This document shows, piece after piece, positions 52,741-64,000 of a stretch of 64,000 bases of DNA (positions within the stretch are counted from its first letter, which is position 1; each line of letters opens with the position of its first letter). The notes beneath the pieces are model-generated. The model searched no databases, had not been told where the DNA came from, and worked only from the letters and a program-made list of their open reading frames with translations. Source of the DNA: Aristolochia californica. Lineage: Eukaryota; Streptophyta; Magnoliopsida; Piperales; Aristolochiaceae. Location of the stretch: NCBI GenBank assembly GCA_029961685.1, contig JARWKL010000009.1:21819237-21883236 (forward strand), written 5' to 3'. Position numbers and translations under genes: made by a program.

Positions 52741-55700
52741 AAACCTTTTAAAGAGAATAACGAACGCTCATTAAATTCTCAAGTGAACGTGCGGTGGGAT
52801 ATTTACCCGAGTCAAACCGGCCATTATTTTGCCCATTTAATAAAAGCTGACCTAACGATCATAGATGATCGTAAAGTGATTTATTATGCGTAACGGGCCA
52901 TATTTTTAAAGGAATGACTTATGGATTGGGAGTTAAGACTCAGTTAAAAATCCCCCTGCCTCCCCCTTTTCCCGACGATTGCAAAACCTGGTATATAAAA
53001 ACTAAAAAGAGTTTAAAATCCCTAAAATATACAAACAGTTTTTGGAATTCTCTCTCTATACATTTGTGCAATGTGCATTTCCATTTTAGTTGTATACTTT
53101 TTTCTTAAATGGAAACTTGAGTTTTCACTTTTCCCTTCATCTCGTAGACAAAAAGAGATAAAAGGCAAATAGATCACAACGAAATTAAAATTTTAGAGTT
53201 TATGCATGGAAAAAATTTAAACCTATACCAAATGTAAGTAAAGAAAATTTATTAACACACCACAAATGAACTCAAAAGTTCGAAGTTTGGGAAATTCCAC
53301 TAGTTCAACAACCCCAATAGCTTGGAATTTTATAAGAAAGAGATTTTCTACACAGGTTTTAAAAAAAGGAAATGTATGCTTGAAACATGTTAAAGATGCA
53401 AATGACCTATGGATCCAAACCTTTTAAAGAGAATAACAAACGCTCATAAAATTCTCAAGTGAACGTGCGGTGAGATATTTACCCAAGTCGAACGAGCCAT
53501 TATTTGCCCATTTACAAAAAGCTGACCTAACGATCAAAGATGATTGTAAAGTGATTTATCATGCGTAACGGGCTATATTTTTTTAAGGAATGACTATGGA
53601 TTGGGAGTGAACACTAGGTTAAAAATTCCCCGTTTTCCCCTTTTCCCGATGATTGCAAAACCATATATATAAAAACTAAAATGAGTTTTAAAACCCTAAA
53701 AATTACAGAGATTTTTTGGAATAATCTCTCTATACATTTGTGCATTGAGCATTTCCTTTTTTGAAAAAAACTTTTTTCTTAAATAAAAACTTGAGTTATC
53801 ACTTTTCCCTTAATCTCGTAGACAAAAAAGAGATAAAAGGCAAATAGATCACAACGAAATGAAAATTTAAGAGTTTATCCATGGAAAAAATTAATGCAAT
53901 AACAAATGTAAGTAAACAAAAATTATTAACACACCACAAATGAACCCAAAAGTTTTGTTATCCAAGTTTGGGAAATTCCACTAGTTCAACAACCCCAATA
54001 GCTAAGAATTTTATAAAAAAGAGATTTATGTACACATGTTTTAAAAAATGGTATGCATGCTTGAAACATTTTAAAGATGTAAATTACCTATGGATCCAAA
54101 CCTTTTATAGAGAATAACAAATGTTCATTAAATTCTCAAGTGAACATGCGGTGGGATATTTACCTGAGTCAAACAAGCTATTATTTTGCCCATTTACAAA
54201 ATGTTGACCTAACGATCACAGATGATTGTAAGTGATTTATTATGTGCAACGGGCTATATATTTGTAAGGAATGACTTATGGATTGGGTGTCAACACTCTG
54301 TTAAAAATTGCCCCGCCTCCTCCATCTCCCGACGATTGCAAAACCTGATATATAAAAATTAAAAAGAGTTTAAAATCCCTAAAATTTACGAACACATTTT
54401 GGAATTATCTCTCTCTACATTTTTGCAATGTGCATTTCCATTTTAGATGTATAATTTTTTCTTAAATCAAAACTTGAGTTTTCCATTCTCCCTTCTTCTC
54501 GTAGTAAAAAAGGAGATAAAAGGCAAATAGATCACAACGGAATGAAATTTTAGAATTTATGCATGGAAAAAATTTAAAGCAATAACAAATGTAAGTAAAA
54601 ATTTATTCACACACCACAAATGAACTCAAAAGTTTTGTTATCAAAGTTTGGGAAATTCCACTAGTTCAACAACCCCAATAGATTAGAATTTTATAAGAAA
54701 GAGATTTTTTTGCACATGTTTTAAAAAATGAAAATGCATGCTTGAAACATGTTAAAGATGAAAATGACCTACGGATCCAAACCTTTTAAAGAAAATAACA
54801 AACGCTCATTAAATTCTCAAGTGAACGTGCGGTGGGATATTTACCAGAGTCAAACAAGCCATTTTTTTGACCATTTACAAAAAGTTGACGTAACGATCAT
54901 AGATGATTGTAAAGTAATTTATCATGCGTACCTGGATATATTTTCTTAAGGAATGACTTATGGATTGGGAGTCAATACTCAGATAAAAATTCCCCACCTC
55001 CCCCTTTTCCCGACGGTTGCAAATCCTGATATATAAAACCTAAAAAGAGTTTACAATCCCTAAAAAATACAAACACTTTTTGGAATTATCTCTCTCTCCA
55101 TTTGTGCATTGTGCATTTCCATTTTATATGTATACTTGTTTCTTAAATAAAAACTTGGGTTTTCCCTTTTCCTTTGATCTCGTAAACAAAAAAGAGATAA
55201 AAGGTAAATAGATCACAACGAAATGAAAATTTTATAGTTAATGCATGGAAAAAATTTATATCAATGACAAATGTAAGTAAAGAAAATTTATTCACACACC
55301 ACAAATAAACACAAAACTTTTTTATCCAAGTTTGCGAAATTCCACTAGTTCAACAGCCCCAATTGCTTGGTATTTTATAAGAAAGAGATTTTTCTACACA
55401 TACTTTAAAAAAAGGATATGCATGTTTGAAACATGTTCAAGATGCAAATGACCTATGGATCCAAACCTTTTATAGAGAATAACTAAAGCTCATTAAATTC
55501 TCAAGTGAACATGCGGTGGGATATTTACCCGAGTCAAACAAGCCATTATTTTGCCCATTTAATAAAGGCAGACCTAACGATCATAGATGAATGTTAAGTG
55601 ATTTATCATTCGTAACGGGCCATATTTTTTGTAAGGAATAACTTATGGATTGGGAGTGAACACTCAGTTGAAAATCCCCCTGCCTCCCCCTTTTCCCGCC

Positions 55701-56118
55701 GATTGCAAAACCTGATATATAGAAACTAAAAAGAGTTTAAAATCCCTAAAAATTACAGACACTTTTTGGAGTAATCTCTCTCGACAGTTGTGCACTCTGT
55801 ATTTCCATTTGAGAAATATACTTTTTTCTTGAATCAAAACATCAGTTTTCACTTTGCCCTTCATCTCGTAGACAAAGAAGAGATGAAAGGCAAAAAGATC
55901 ACAACGAAATAAAAATTTTAGTGTTTATGCATGGAAAAAATTTAAAGCAATAACAAATGTAAGTAAAGAAAAATTATTCACACACTGGAAATCAACACAA
56001 AAGTTTTTTTAACCATGTTTGGGAAATTCCACTAGCTCAACAACCCGAATTGCTTGGAATTTTATAAGAAAGAGATTTTTCTACACTTATTTTAAAAAAT
56101 GGTATGCATGCTTGAAAC

Positions 56119-56301
56119 ATGTTAAAGATGCAAATGACTTATGGATCCAAAACTTTTAAATTGAATAAAAAATGCTCATTAAATTCTCAAGTGAACGTGC
56201 GGTGGGATATTTACCCGAGTCAAACAAGCCATTATTTTGCCCATTTAATAAAAGCTGACCTAACAATCATAGATGATTGTAAAGTGATTTATCATGCATA
56301 A
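56119..56301 (+). other. Recurrent 60-codon open frame of the monomer (representative, probably not a gene)
   Basis: The frame starts at the ATG of CATGTTAAAGATG and ends at the TAA of GCGTAACGGG, 183 nt in a standard monomer. The product would be basic and hydrophilic with no signal peptide, membrane segment or known motif. It is open at 60 codons or more in about 31 of some 96 monomers, including those starting at 1083, 3793, 11684, 13720, 15082, 16429, 17767, 30291, 31235, 35265, 37273, 44545, 50121, 52033, 57473, 61548 and 63614. The rest are broken by stops or frameshifts. Substitutions change residues freely, and about one third open is what I would roughly expect from drift at this divergence. 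I consider it a by-product of the repeat. Confidence 0.6.
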
Positions 56302-59300
56302 CGGGCTATATTTTTTGTAAGAAATGATTTATGGATTGGGAGGCAACACTCAGTTAAAAATCCCTTGCCTCCCACTTTTCCCAATGATTGCAAAACCTGA
56401 TATATAAAAACTAAGAAGGGTTTAAAATCCCTAAAAATTATAGACACTTTTTGGAATAATGTCTCTCTACATTTGTGCATTGTGTATTTCCATTTTAGAA
56501 GTATACTTTTTTCTTAAATCAAAACTTGAGTTTTCACTTTTCCCTTCATCTCGTAGACAAAAAAGAGATAAAAGGCAAAAAGATCACAACGAAATGAAAA
56601 TTTTACAGTTTATCCATGGAAAAAATTTAAAGCAATAACAAATGTAAGTAAAGAAAAATTATTCAGACACTGCAAATGAACACAAAAGTTTTGATAACCA
56701 AGTTTGGGAAATTCCACTAGTTCAACAACCCATATAACATGGAATTTTATAAGAAAGATTTTTCTACACAACTTTTGAAAAATGGATATGCATGTTAAAG
56801 ATGCAAACAACCTATGGATCCAATCTTTTTAAAGAGAATAACACTCATTAAATTCTCAAGTGAACGTGCGGTGGGATATTTACCCAAGTCAAACAAGCTA
56901 TTATTTTGCCCATTTACAAAAAGCTGACCTAAGGATCATAGATGATTGTAAAGTGATTTATTATGCATAACGGAGCTATATTTTTGTAAGGAATGACATA
57001 TGGAAAGGGAATCAACACTCAGTTAAAAATCCCCCCGCCTCCCCTTTTTCATGACGATCACATAACCCGATATATAAAAACTATAAAAAGTTTAAAATCC
57101 CAAAAAATTACAGACACTTTTTGGAATTATCTCTCTCTACATTTGTGCATTGTGCATTTCCATTTTAGATGTATACTTTTTTCTTATATAAAAACATGAG
57201 TTTTCACTTTTCCCTACATCTCGTAGACAAAAAAGAGATAAAAGGCATACAGATCACAAATAAATGAAAATTTTAGAATTTATGCATGGAAAAATTTAAA
57301 GCAATAACAAATGTAAGTAATGAAAATTTATTCACACAACACAAATGAACACAAATTTTTCTTATCCAAGTTTTGGAATTTCCACTTGTTGAACGACCCC
57401 AATTGATTGGAATTTTATAAAAAACAGATTTTTCTACACATGTTTTAAAAAATGAAAATGTATGCTTGAAACATGTTAAAGATGCAAATAACCTTTGGAT
57501 CCAAACCTTTTAAAAAGAATTTCAAATTCTCATTAAATTCTCAAGTAAACGTGCTGCCGGATATTTACCCGAGTCAAAGAAGCCATTATTTTGCCCATTT
57601 ACAAAAAGCTGATCTAACGATCATAGATCATTGTAAAGTGATTTATCATGCGTAACGGGATATATTTTTGTAAGGAATGACTTATGGATTGGCAGTCAAC
57701 AATCAGTTAAAAATTCCCTGCCTCCCCATTTTCCAGACGATTGCAAAACCTGATATATAAACACTAAAAAGAGTTTACAAGCCCTAAAAATTATAGACAC
57801 TTTTTGAAATTATCTCTCTCTACATTTGTGCATTGTGCATTTCCATTTTAGATGTATACTTTTCTCTTAAATCAAAACTTGAGTTTTCACTTTTTCGTTC
57901 ATCTCGTAGACAAAAAAGAGATAAAAGGCAAATAGATCACAACGAAATGAAAATTTTAGAGTTTTTGTATGGAAAAAATTTAAAGCAATAACAAATGTAA
58001 GTAAAGAAAATTTATTCACACACCAAAAATGAACAAAAAAATTTCGTTATCCAAGTTTTGGAAATTTCACTAGTTCAACATTCCCAATTGCTTGGAATTA
58101 TAGAAGAAAGTGATTTTTCTACTCATATTTTAAAAAATGGATCTGCATGTTTGAAACATGTTAAAATGCAAATTACCTATTGATCCAATCATTTTAAAGA
58201 AAATAAAAAACTCTCATTAAATTCTCAAGTGAACGTGCGGTGGGATATTTACCCGAGTCAAACAAGCCAGTATTTTGCCCATTAACAAAAATCTGACCTA
58301 ATGATAATAGATGAATGTAATGTGATTTATCATGCGTAACAGGCTACATTTTTTTAAAGAATGACTTATGGATTGGGTGACAACACTCCCTTTTCCCAAC
58401 AATTCCAAATCTTTATATATAAAAACTAAAAAGAGTTTAAAATACCTAAAAATTACAGACACTTTTTGGAATTATGTCTCTCTACATTTGTGCATTGTGC
58501 ATTTCCATTTTAGATGTATAATTTTTTATTAAATCAAAACTTGAGTTTTAACTTTTCCCTTCATCGCATAAACAAAAAAAAGATAAAAGGCAAATACATC
58601 ACAACGAAATGAAAATTTTAGAACTTAAGCAAGGAAAAAATTTAAAGAAATAACAAATGTAAGTAAAGAAAATTTATTCACACACCACAAATAAACAAAA
58701 AAGTTTAGTTATCCAAGTTTGGGAAATTCCACTAGTTCAACATCCCCAATAGCTTGGAATTTTATGAGAAAGAGATTTTTATATACATGTTTTACAAAAT
58801 GGATATGCATGCTTGAAACATGTTAAAGATGCAAATGACCTAAGGATCCGAACACTTTAAAGAGAATAATCTCTCACTCATAAAATTGTCAAGTGAACGT
58901 GTGGTGGGATATTTACCCGTATTAAACAAGCCATTATTTTGCCCATTTACAAAAAGCTGACCTAACGATCATAGATGATTGTAAAGTAATTTATCATGCG
59001 TAACGAGATATATCTTTTTAAGGAATGACTTTTGGATTGGGAGTCAACACTAAGTTCAAAATCCCCCACGACTCCCCCTTTTCCCCACGTTTGCAAAACA
59101 AGATTTATAAAAACTAAAAATAGTTTAAAATCCCTAAATATTATAGGCACTTTTTGGAATTATGTCTCTCTACATTTGAGCATTTTGCATTTCCATTTTA
59201 GATCAAAACTTATGTTTTCACTTTTCCCTTCATCTCGTAGACAAAAAAGAGATAAAAGGCAAATAGATCACAACGAAATGAACATTTTAGAGTTAATGCA

Positions 59301-59769
59301 TGGAAAAAATTTAAAGCAAAAATAAATGTAAGAAAAAAAAATTTATTCACACACCACAAAAGAACACAAAAGTATTGTTATCCAAGGTTGGGAAATTCCA
59401 CTAGTTCAACAACCCCAATAGCTTGGAATTTTTTAAGAAAGAGATTTGTCTACACGTGTTTTAAAAAATGGATATGCATGCTTGAAACATGTTAAAGATG
59501 CAAATGACCTATGGATCCAAACCTTTTAAAGAGAATAACAAACGCCCATTAAATTCTCAAGTGAAAGTGCGGTAGGATATTTACACGAGTCAAACAAGCC
59601 ATTATTTTGCCCATTTACAAAAAGCTGACCTAACGATAATAGATGATTGTAAAGTGATTTATCATGCGTAGAGGGCTCTATTTGTGTAAGGAATGACTTA
59701 TGGATTGGGAGTCAACACTCAGTTAAAAATCTCTCGCCTCCACCTTTTCCCGACGATTGCAAAAAAAGA

Positions 59770-61120
59770 TATTTAAAAACTAAAAAAGAGTTTACAATCC
59801 CTAAAAAATGCAGTCACTTTTTATAATTATCTCTCTCTACATTAGTGCATTGTACATTTCCATTATAAACGTATACTTTTTTGTTAAATAAAAAACTTGA
59901 GTTTTAACTTTTCCCATCATCTTGTAGAAAAAAATGAGATAAAAAGTAAAAAGATCGCAACGAAATGAAAACTTTAGAGTTAATGCATGGAAAAAATTTA
60001 AAGCAAAAACAAATGTAAGTAAATAAAATTTACTCACACCCCACAAATGAACACAAAAGTTTTTTTATCCAAGTTTGGAAAATTCCACTAGTTCAACAAC
60101 CACAATAGCTTGGAATTTTATAAGAAAGAGATTTTTCTACACAAGTTTTAAAAAATGGATATGCATGCTTGAAACATGTTAAAGATGCAAATGACCTAAG
60201 GATCCAAACCTTTTAAAGAGAATAACAAACGCTCATTAAATTCTCAAGTGAACGTGTGGTGGGATATTTACCCAAGTCAAACAAGCCATTATTTTGCCCA
60301 TTTACAAAAAGCTGACCTAACGATAATAGATGATTGTATAGTGATTTATCATGCGGAACGGGCTATATTTTTTTAAGGAATGACTTATGGATTGGGAGTC
60401 AACACTCAATTAAAAATCGCTCGCCTCAACCTTTTCCCGACGATTGCAAAACAAGATATATAAAAACTAAAAAGAGTTTACAATCCCAAAAAAATAGAGT
60501 CACTTTTTTGAATTATCTCGCTCCACATTTATGCATTGTGCATTTCCATTATAGATGTATACTTTTTTCTTTTATCAAAACTTGAGTTTTAACTTTTCCA
60601 ATCATCTCGTAGAAAAAAATGAGATAAAAAGCAAAAAGATCGCAACAAAATGAAAATTTTAAAGTTAATGCATGGAAAAAATTTCAAGCAATAACAAATG
60701 TAAGTAAATAAAATTTATTCACAGCCCACTAATGAACACAAAAGTTTTGTTATCCAAGTTTGGAAAATTCCAATAGTTCAACAACCGCAATAGCTTGGAA
60801 TTTTTAAAGAAAGATATTTCTGTACACATGTTTTAAAAAATGGATATTCTTGATTGAAACTTTTTAAGGATGCAAATGACCTATGGATCAAAATCTTTTA
60901 AAGAGAATAACAAACACTCATTTAATTCTCATGTGAACGTGCGGTGCGATATTTACCCGAGTCAAACAAGTCATTATTTTGCCCATTTACAAAAAAGCTG
61001 ACGTAACGATCATCGATGATTGTTAAGTGATTTGTCAAGCGTAACGGGCTATATTTTTATAAGGAATAGCTTATGCATTGGGAGTCAACACGTTAAAAAT
61101 CCCTCGCCTCCCCCTTTTCT
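59770..61120 (+). repeat. Pair of near-duplicate adjacent monomers
   Basis: The monomers ending at landmarks 60195 and 60880 share private variants at an offset of 685 bp: GTAGAAAAAAATGAGAT, AAAAGATCGCAAC, a CAGTCAC/GAGTCAC variant and AACCRCAATAGC. They most likely come from a single-monomer duplication inside the late subfamily. Confidence 0.7.
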
Positions 61121-62471
61121 CTGCGATTGCAAAACCTAATATATAAAAACAAAAAAGAGTTTACAATCCCTAAAAATTATAGACACATTTTCTAATTATC
61201 TCTCTCTACATTTGAGCATTGTGCATTTCCTTTTTAGATGTATACATTTTTATTAAATCAAAACTTGAGTGTTCACTTTTCCCTTCATCTCGTAGACAAA
61301 AAAGAGATAAACGGCAAATAGATCACAACGAAATCAAAATTTTAGAGTTTATGCATGGAAAAAATTTAAAGCAATAACAAATGTAAGTAAAGAAAATTTA
61401 TTCACACACCACAAATGAACACCAAAGTTTTGTTATCCAAGTTTGGGAAATTCCACTAGTTGAACAACCCCAATAGCTTGGAATTTTACTAGAAAGAGAT
61501 TTTTCTACACATGTTTTAAAAAATCCCTAAATAAGCATGCTTGAAACATGTTAAAGATGCAAATGACGTATGGATCCAAGTCTTTTAAAGAGAATAACAA
61601 ACGCTCATTAAATTCTCAAGTGAACGTGTATTGGCATATTTACCCGAGTCAAACAAGCCATTATTTTGCCCATTTACAAAAAGCTGACCTAACGATCGTA
61701 GATGATTGTAAAGTGATTTATCATGAGTAACGGGCTACATTTTTATAAGGAATGACTTATGGGTTGGGAATCAACACTCAGTTAAAAATCCCCCGCCTCC
61801 CCCTTTTCCCGATGATTGCAAAACATGATATATAAAAATTAAAAGAGTTTACAATCCCCAAAAATTATAGACACCTTTTGGAATTATCTCAACCTACATT
61901 TGTGCATTGCGCATTTCCATTTAAGATGTATACATTTTTCTGAAATCAAACAAGAGTTTTCACTTTTTCCTTCATCTCTTCGACAAAAAAGAGATAAATG
62001 GGAAATAGAACACAACGAAATGAAAATTTTAGAGTTTATGCACGGAAAAAATTTAAAGCAAAACAAATGTAAGTAAATAAAAATTATTCACACACCAAAA
62101 ATGAACACAAACGTCTTGTAATCCAAGTTCGGGAAATTCCACTAGTGCAATAACCCCAATCGCTTGGAATTTTATAAGAAAGAGATTTTTCTTCTCATGT
62201 TTTAAAAAATAGGTATGCATGCTTCAAACATGTTGAGATCAAAATGACCTATGGATCCAAACCTATTAAAGAGAATAACAAACGCTCATTAAATTCTCAA
62301 GTAAACTGGCGGTGGGATATTTACCAGAGTCAAACAAGCCATTACTTTGCCCATTTACAAAAAAGCTGACCTAAGGATCATAGATGATTTTAAAGTGATT
62401 TATTATGTGTAACGGGCTTTATTTTTGTAAGGAATGACATATGGATTGGGAGTCAACACTCAGTTTAAAAG

Positions 62472-62493
62472 CCCCCCCCCCCCCCCCCCCCCC
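62472..62493 (+). repeat. 22-base pure C run
   Basis: A run of 22 C, followed by TCCCTC, replaces the usual C-rich segment of the monomer. It is the third such expansion in the window at the same site and makes this monomer 697 bp long. The reported length should be treated as approximate. Confidence 0.9.
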
Positions 62494-64000
62494 TCCCTCT
62501 TTTCCCGACGATTGCAAAACTAGCTATATAAAAACTAAAACGAGTTTACAATCCCAAAAAAATACAGTCATTTTTTGGAATTATCTCTCTCTAAATTTGT
62601 GCATTGTGCATTTCCATTTTAGATGTATACTTCTTTCTTAAATCAAAACTTTAGTTTTTACTTTTCCCTTCATCTCGTAGTCAAAATAGAGATAAAAGGC
62701 AAATAGATCACAATGAAATGAAAGTTTTAGAGTTTATGCTTGGAAAAAATTTAAACCAATAACAAATGTAAGTAAAGAAAATTTATTCACTCACCACAAA
62801 TGAACTCAAAAGTTTTGTTATCCAAGTTTGGGAAATTCCACTATTTCAACAACCTCAGCTTGGAATTTTATATGAAAGAGATTTTTCAAAACATGTTTTA
62901 AAAAATGGAAATGCGTGCTTGAAACATGTTAAAGATTCAAATGACCTATGGATCCAAACCTTTTAAAAATAATAACAAACGCCCATTAATTCTCAAGTGA
63001 ACGTGAGGTGGGATATTTAATTTACCCGAGTCCAACAAGCCATTATTTTGCCCATTTACAAAAAGCTGACCTAAGGATTATACATGATTGTAAAGTGATT
63101 TATTATGTGTAACGGGCTACATTTTTGTAAGGAATGACTTATGGATTGGGAATCGACACTCAGTAAAAAATCACCCTGTCTCCCCCTTTTCCTGACGATT
63201 GTAAAACCTGATATATAATACAAAAAAGAGTTTAAAATCATTAAAAATTAAAGACACTTTTTGAAATTATCTCTCTCTACATTTGTGCATTGTGCATTTC
63301 AATTTTAGATGTATAGTTTTTTCTTCAATCAAAACTTGATTTTTCACTTTTCCCTTCATCTCGTAGACAAAAAAGAGATAAAAGGCAAATAGTTCACAAG
63401 GAAATGAAAATTTTAGAGTTTATGAATGGAAAAAATTTAATGCAATAACAAATATAAGTAGAGAAAAATTATTCACAAACCGGAAATGAACACAAAAGTT
63501 TTGTTATCCAAGTTTTGGAATTTCCACTAGTTCAACAACCCCAATAGATTGGAATTTTATAAGAAAGAGATTTTTCTACACATTTTTAAAAAATGGATAT
63601 GCATGTTTGAAACATGTTAAAGACGAAAATGACCTATGGATCCAAATATTTTAAAGAGAATAACAAACGCTCATTAAATTCTCAAGTGAACGTGCGGTGG
63701 GATTTTTACCTGAGTCAAACAAGGCATTATTTTGCCCATTTACAAAAAGCTGACCTAAGGATCATAGATGATTGTAAAGTGATTTATCATCCATAATGGG
63801 ATATATTTTTGTAAGGAATGACTTATGGATTAGAGGTCAACACTAAGTTCAAAATCACTCCGGCTCTCCCTTTTCCCGATGATTGCAAAACATGATATAT
63901 AAAAACTAAAAAGAGTTTAAAATCCCTAAAAATTACAGACACTTTGGAATTATGTCTCTCTACATTTGTGCATTGTCCATTTCCATTTTAGATGTATACT

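Larger units (their letters stand above)
1..64000 (+). repeat. Satellite DNA array, ~680-bp monomer, ~96 tandem copies
   Basis: A single AT-rich monomer repeats head to tail throughout, with no inverted copy seen. In order from the landmark CCTATGGATCC, each monomer holds: a 150-bp stretch with GTGCGGTGGGATATTTACCC; GCGTAACGGGCTATA; GACTTATGGATTGGGAGTC; a C-rich tract (CCCCCGCCTCCCCCTTTTCC); TATATAAAAACTAAAAAGAG; a CTCTCTCTAC tract; TTCCATTTTAGATG; CCCTTCATCTCGTAAAC; GAAAATTTTAGAGTTTATG; TTATTCACACACCAC; GTTATCCAAGTTTGGG; CCACTAGTTCAACCCC; and an inverted repeat around GCATGC. Many copies keep a BamHI site (GGATCC) in the landmark and a SpeI site (ACTAGT), so either enzyme should give a ladder of about 680 bp. 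The family is not one I recognise. 680 bp is close to four nucleosome repeats, but I see no clear internal 170-bp subrepeat. The array runs off both ends of the window. Confidence 0.97.
52300..64000 (+). repeat. Distinct satellite subfamily with AAC insertion
   Basis: Landmarks are at about 52730 (partly deleted), 53406, 54087, 54768, 55452, 56138, 56811, 57492, 58176, 58839, 59508, 60195, 60880, 61567, 62248, 62945 and 63633. Nearly every monomer has three extra bases after CCACTAGTTCAAC (TTCAACAACCCC or a variant). This is absent from the monomers I checked before 52.6 kb. Linked variants are GTAGACAAAAAAGAG for GTAAACAAAAAAGAG, TTTATGCATGG for TTTATGTATGG, and ACCTGATATATAA for ACCTAATATATAA. 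GTAGAC also appears sporadically at 45.7 and 47.7 kb. Monomers are regular at 663-697 bp. The shortened ones have ~20-bp deletions at 58387 and 59203. Confidence 0.82.

Noticed and set aside
52971..52987. Possible CENP-B box on the minus strand in CCCGACGATTGCAAAAC, present in most monomers
   Set aside because: Read in reverse it matches about seven of the nine core positions of the mammalian box. The central A and one C are wrong, and CENP-B boxes are not established outside a few lineages. It is too weak to call.
402..63796. Many short open frames, including a recurring hydrophobic frame across the TTCCATTTTAGATGTATAC segment
   Set aside because: All fall at fixed places in the monomer, are broken in most copies and have no recognisable domains. 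Frames on the minus strand are shadows of the same segments. They are not annotated as genes.
1..64000. CRISPR-like periodic repeats
   Set aside because: The repeated unit is the whole ~680 bp with no unique spacers and no cas genes. It is a eukaryotic satellite array.
1..64000. Telomeric or rDNA repeats inside the array
   Set aside because: CCCTAAA-like words occur only as part of AATCCCTAAAAATT in the monomer and never in tandem. No rRNA sequence was recognised.
1..64000. Internal 170-bp subrepeat within the 680-bp monomer
   Set aside because: By eye the four quarters share only AT-rich words and a few motifs (for example CTACAYNTG). No convincing alignment was seen, although a dot-plot at low stringency would be decisive.

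Overview
The whole window is one long head-to-tail satellite DNA array. An AT-rich monomer of about 680 bp repeats from the first to the last base, always in the same orientation. I followed one landmark, the first C of CCTATGGATCC (or its variant), in 93 monomers from position 421 to 63633. Remnants of three more monomers have lost that landmark. Most intact spacings are 677-685 bp. I found no protein-coding gene, rRNA, tRNA, CRISPR array or prokaryotic feature. The short open frames are the same two stretches of the monomer recurring wherever drift has left them open.

This is eukaryotic heterochromatin, such as a centromeric, pericentromeric or subtelomeric satellite block. A plant source is my best guess, from the long monomer and the character of two small foreign insertions, but the window does not prove it. 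I do not recognise the satellite family.

Layout. (1) About 1-18.1 kb: a tetrameric higher-order repeat of about 2.7 kb, marked by a distinctive D-type monomer. Inside it lies a tandem duplication of a dimer (about 13.94-15.29 and 15.29-16.64 kb), which looks like recent unequal exchange. (2) 18.1-23.8 kb: irregular monomers with a close adjacent pair. (3) 23.78-24.10 kb: an unrelated insertion of about 326 bp. (4) 24.1-26.5 kb: monomers, one carrying a 98-bp insertion flanked by a 5-bp direct repeat. (5) 26.5-42.5 kb: a looser six-monomer higher-order repeat of about 4.0-4.3 kb. (6) 42.5-52.3 kb: irregular monomers, with several large internal deletions after 47 kb. (7) 52.3-64 kb: a separate subfamily marked by an extra AAC triplet and other linked variants.

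Three monomers carry long pure-C runs (36, 19 and 22 bases) at the same C-rich position, and several deletion breakpoints fall within tens of bases of that position. The window is therefore best read as a record of satellite evolution (unequal exchange, slippage, microhomology deletion and rare insertion). I see no gene system in it.
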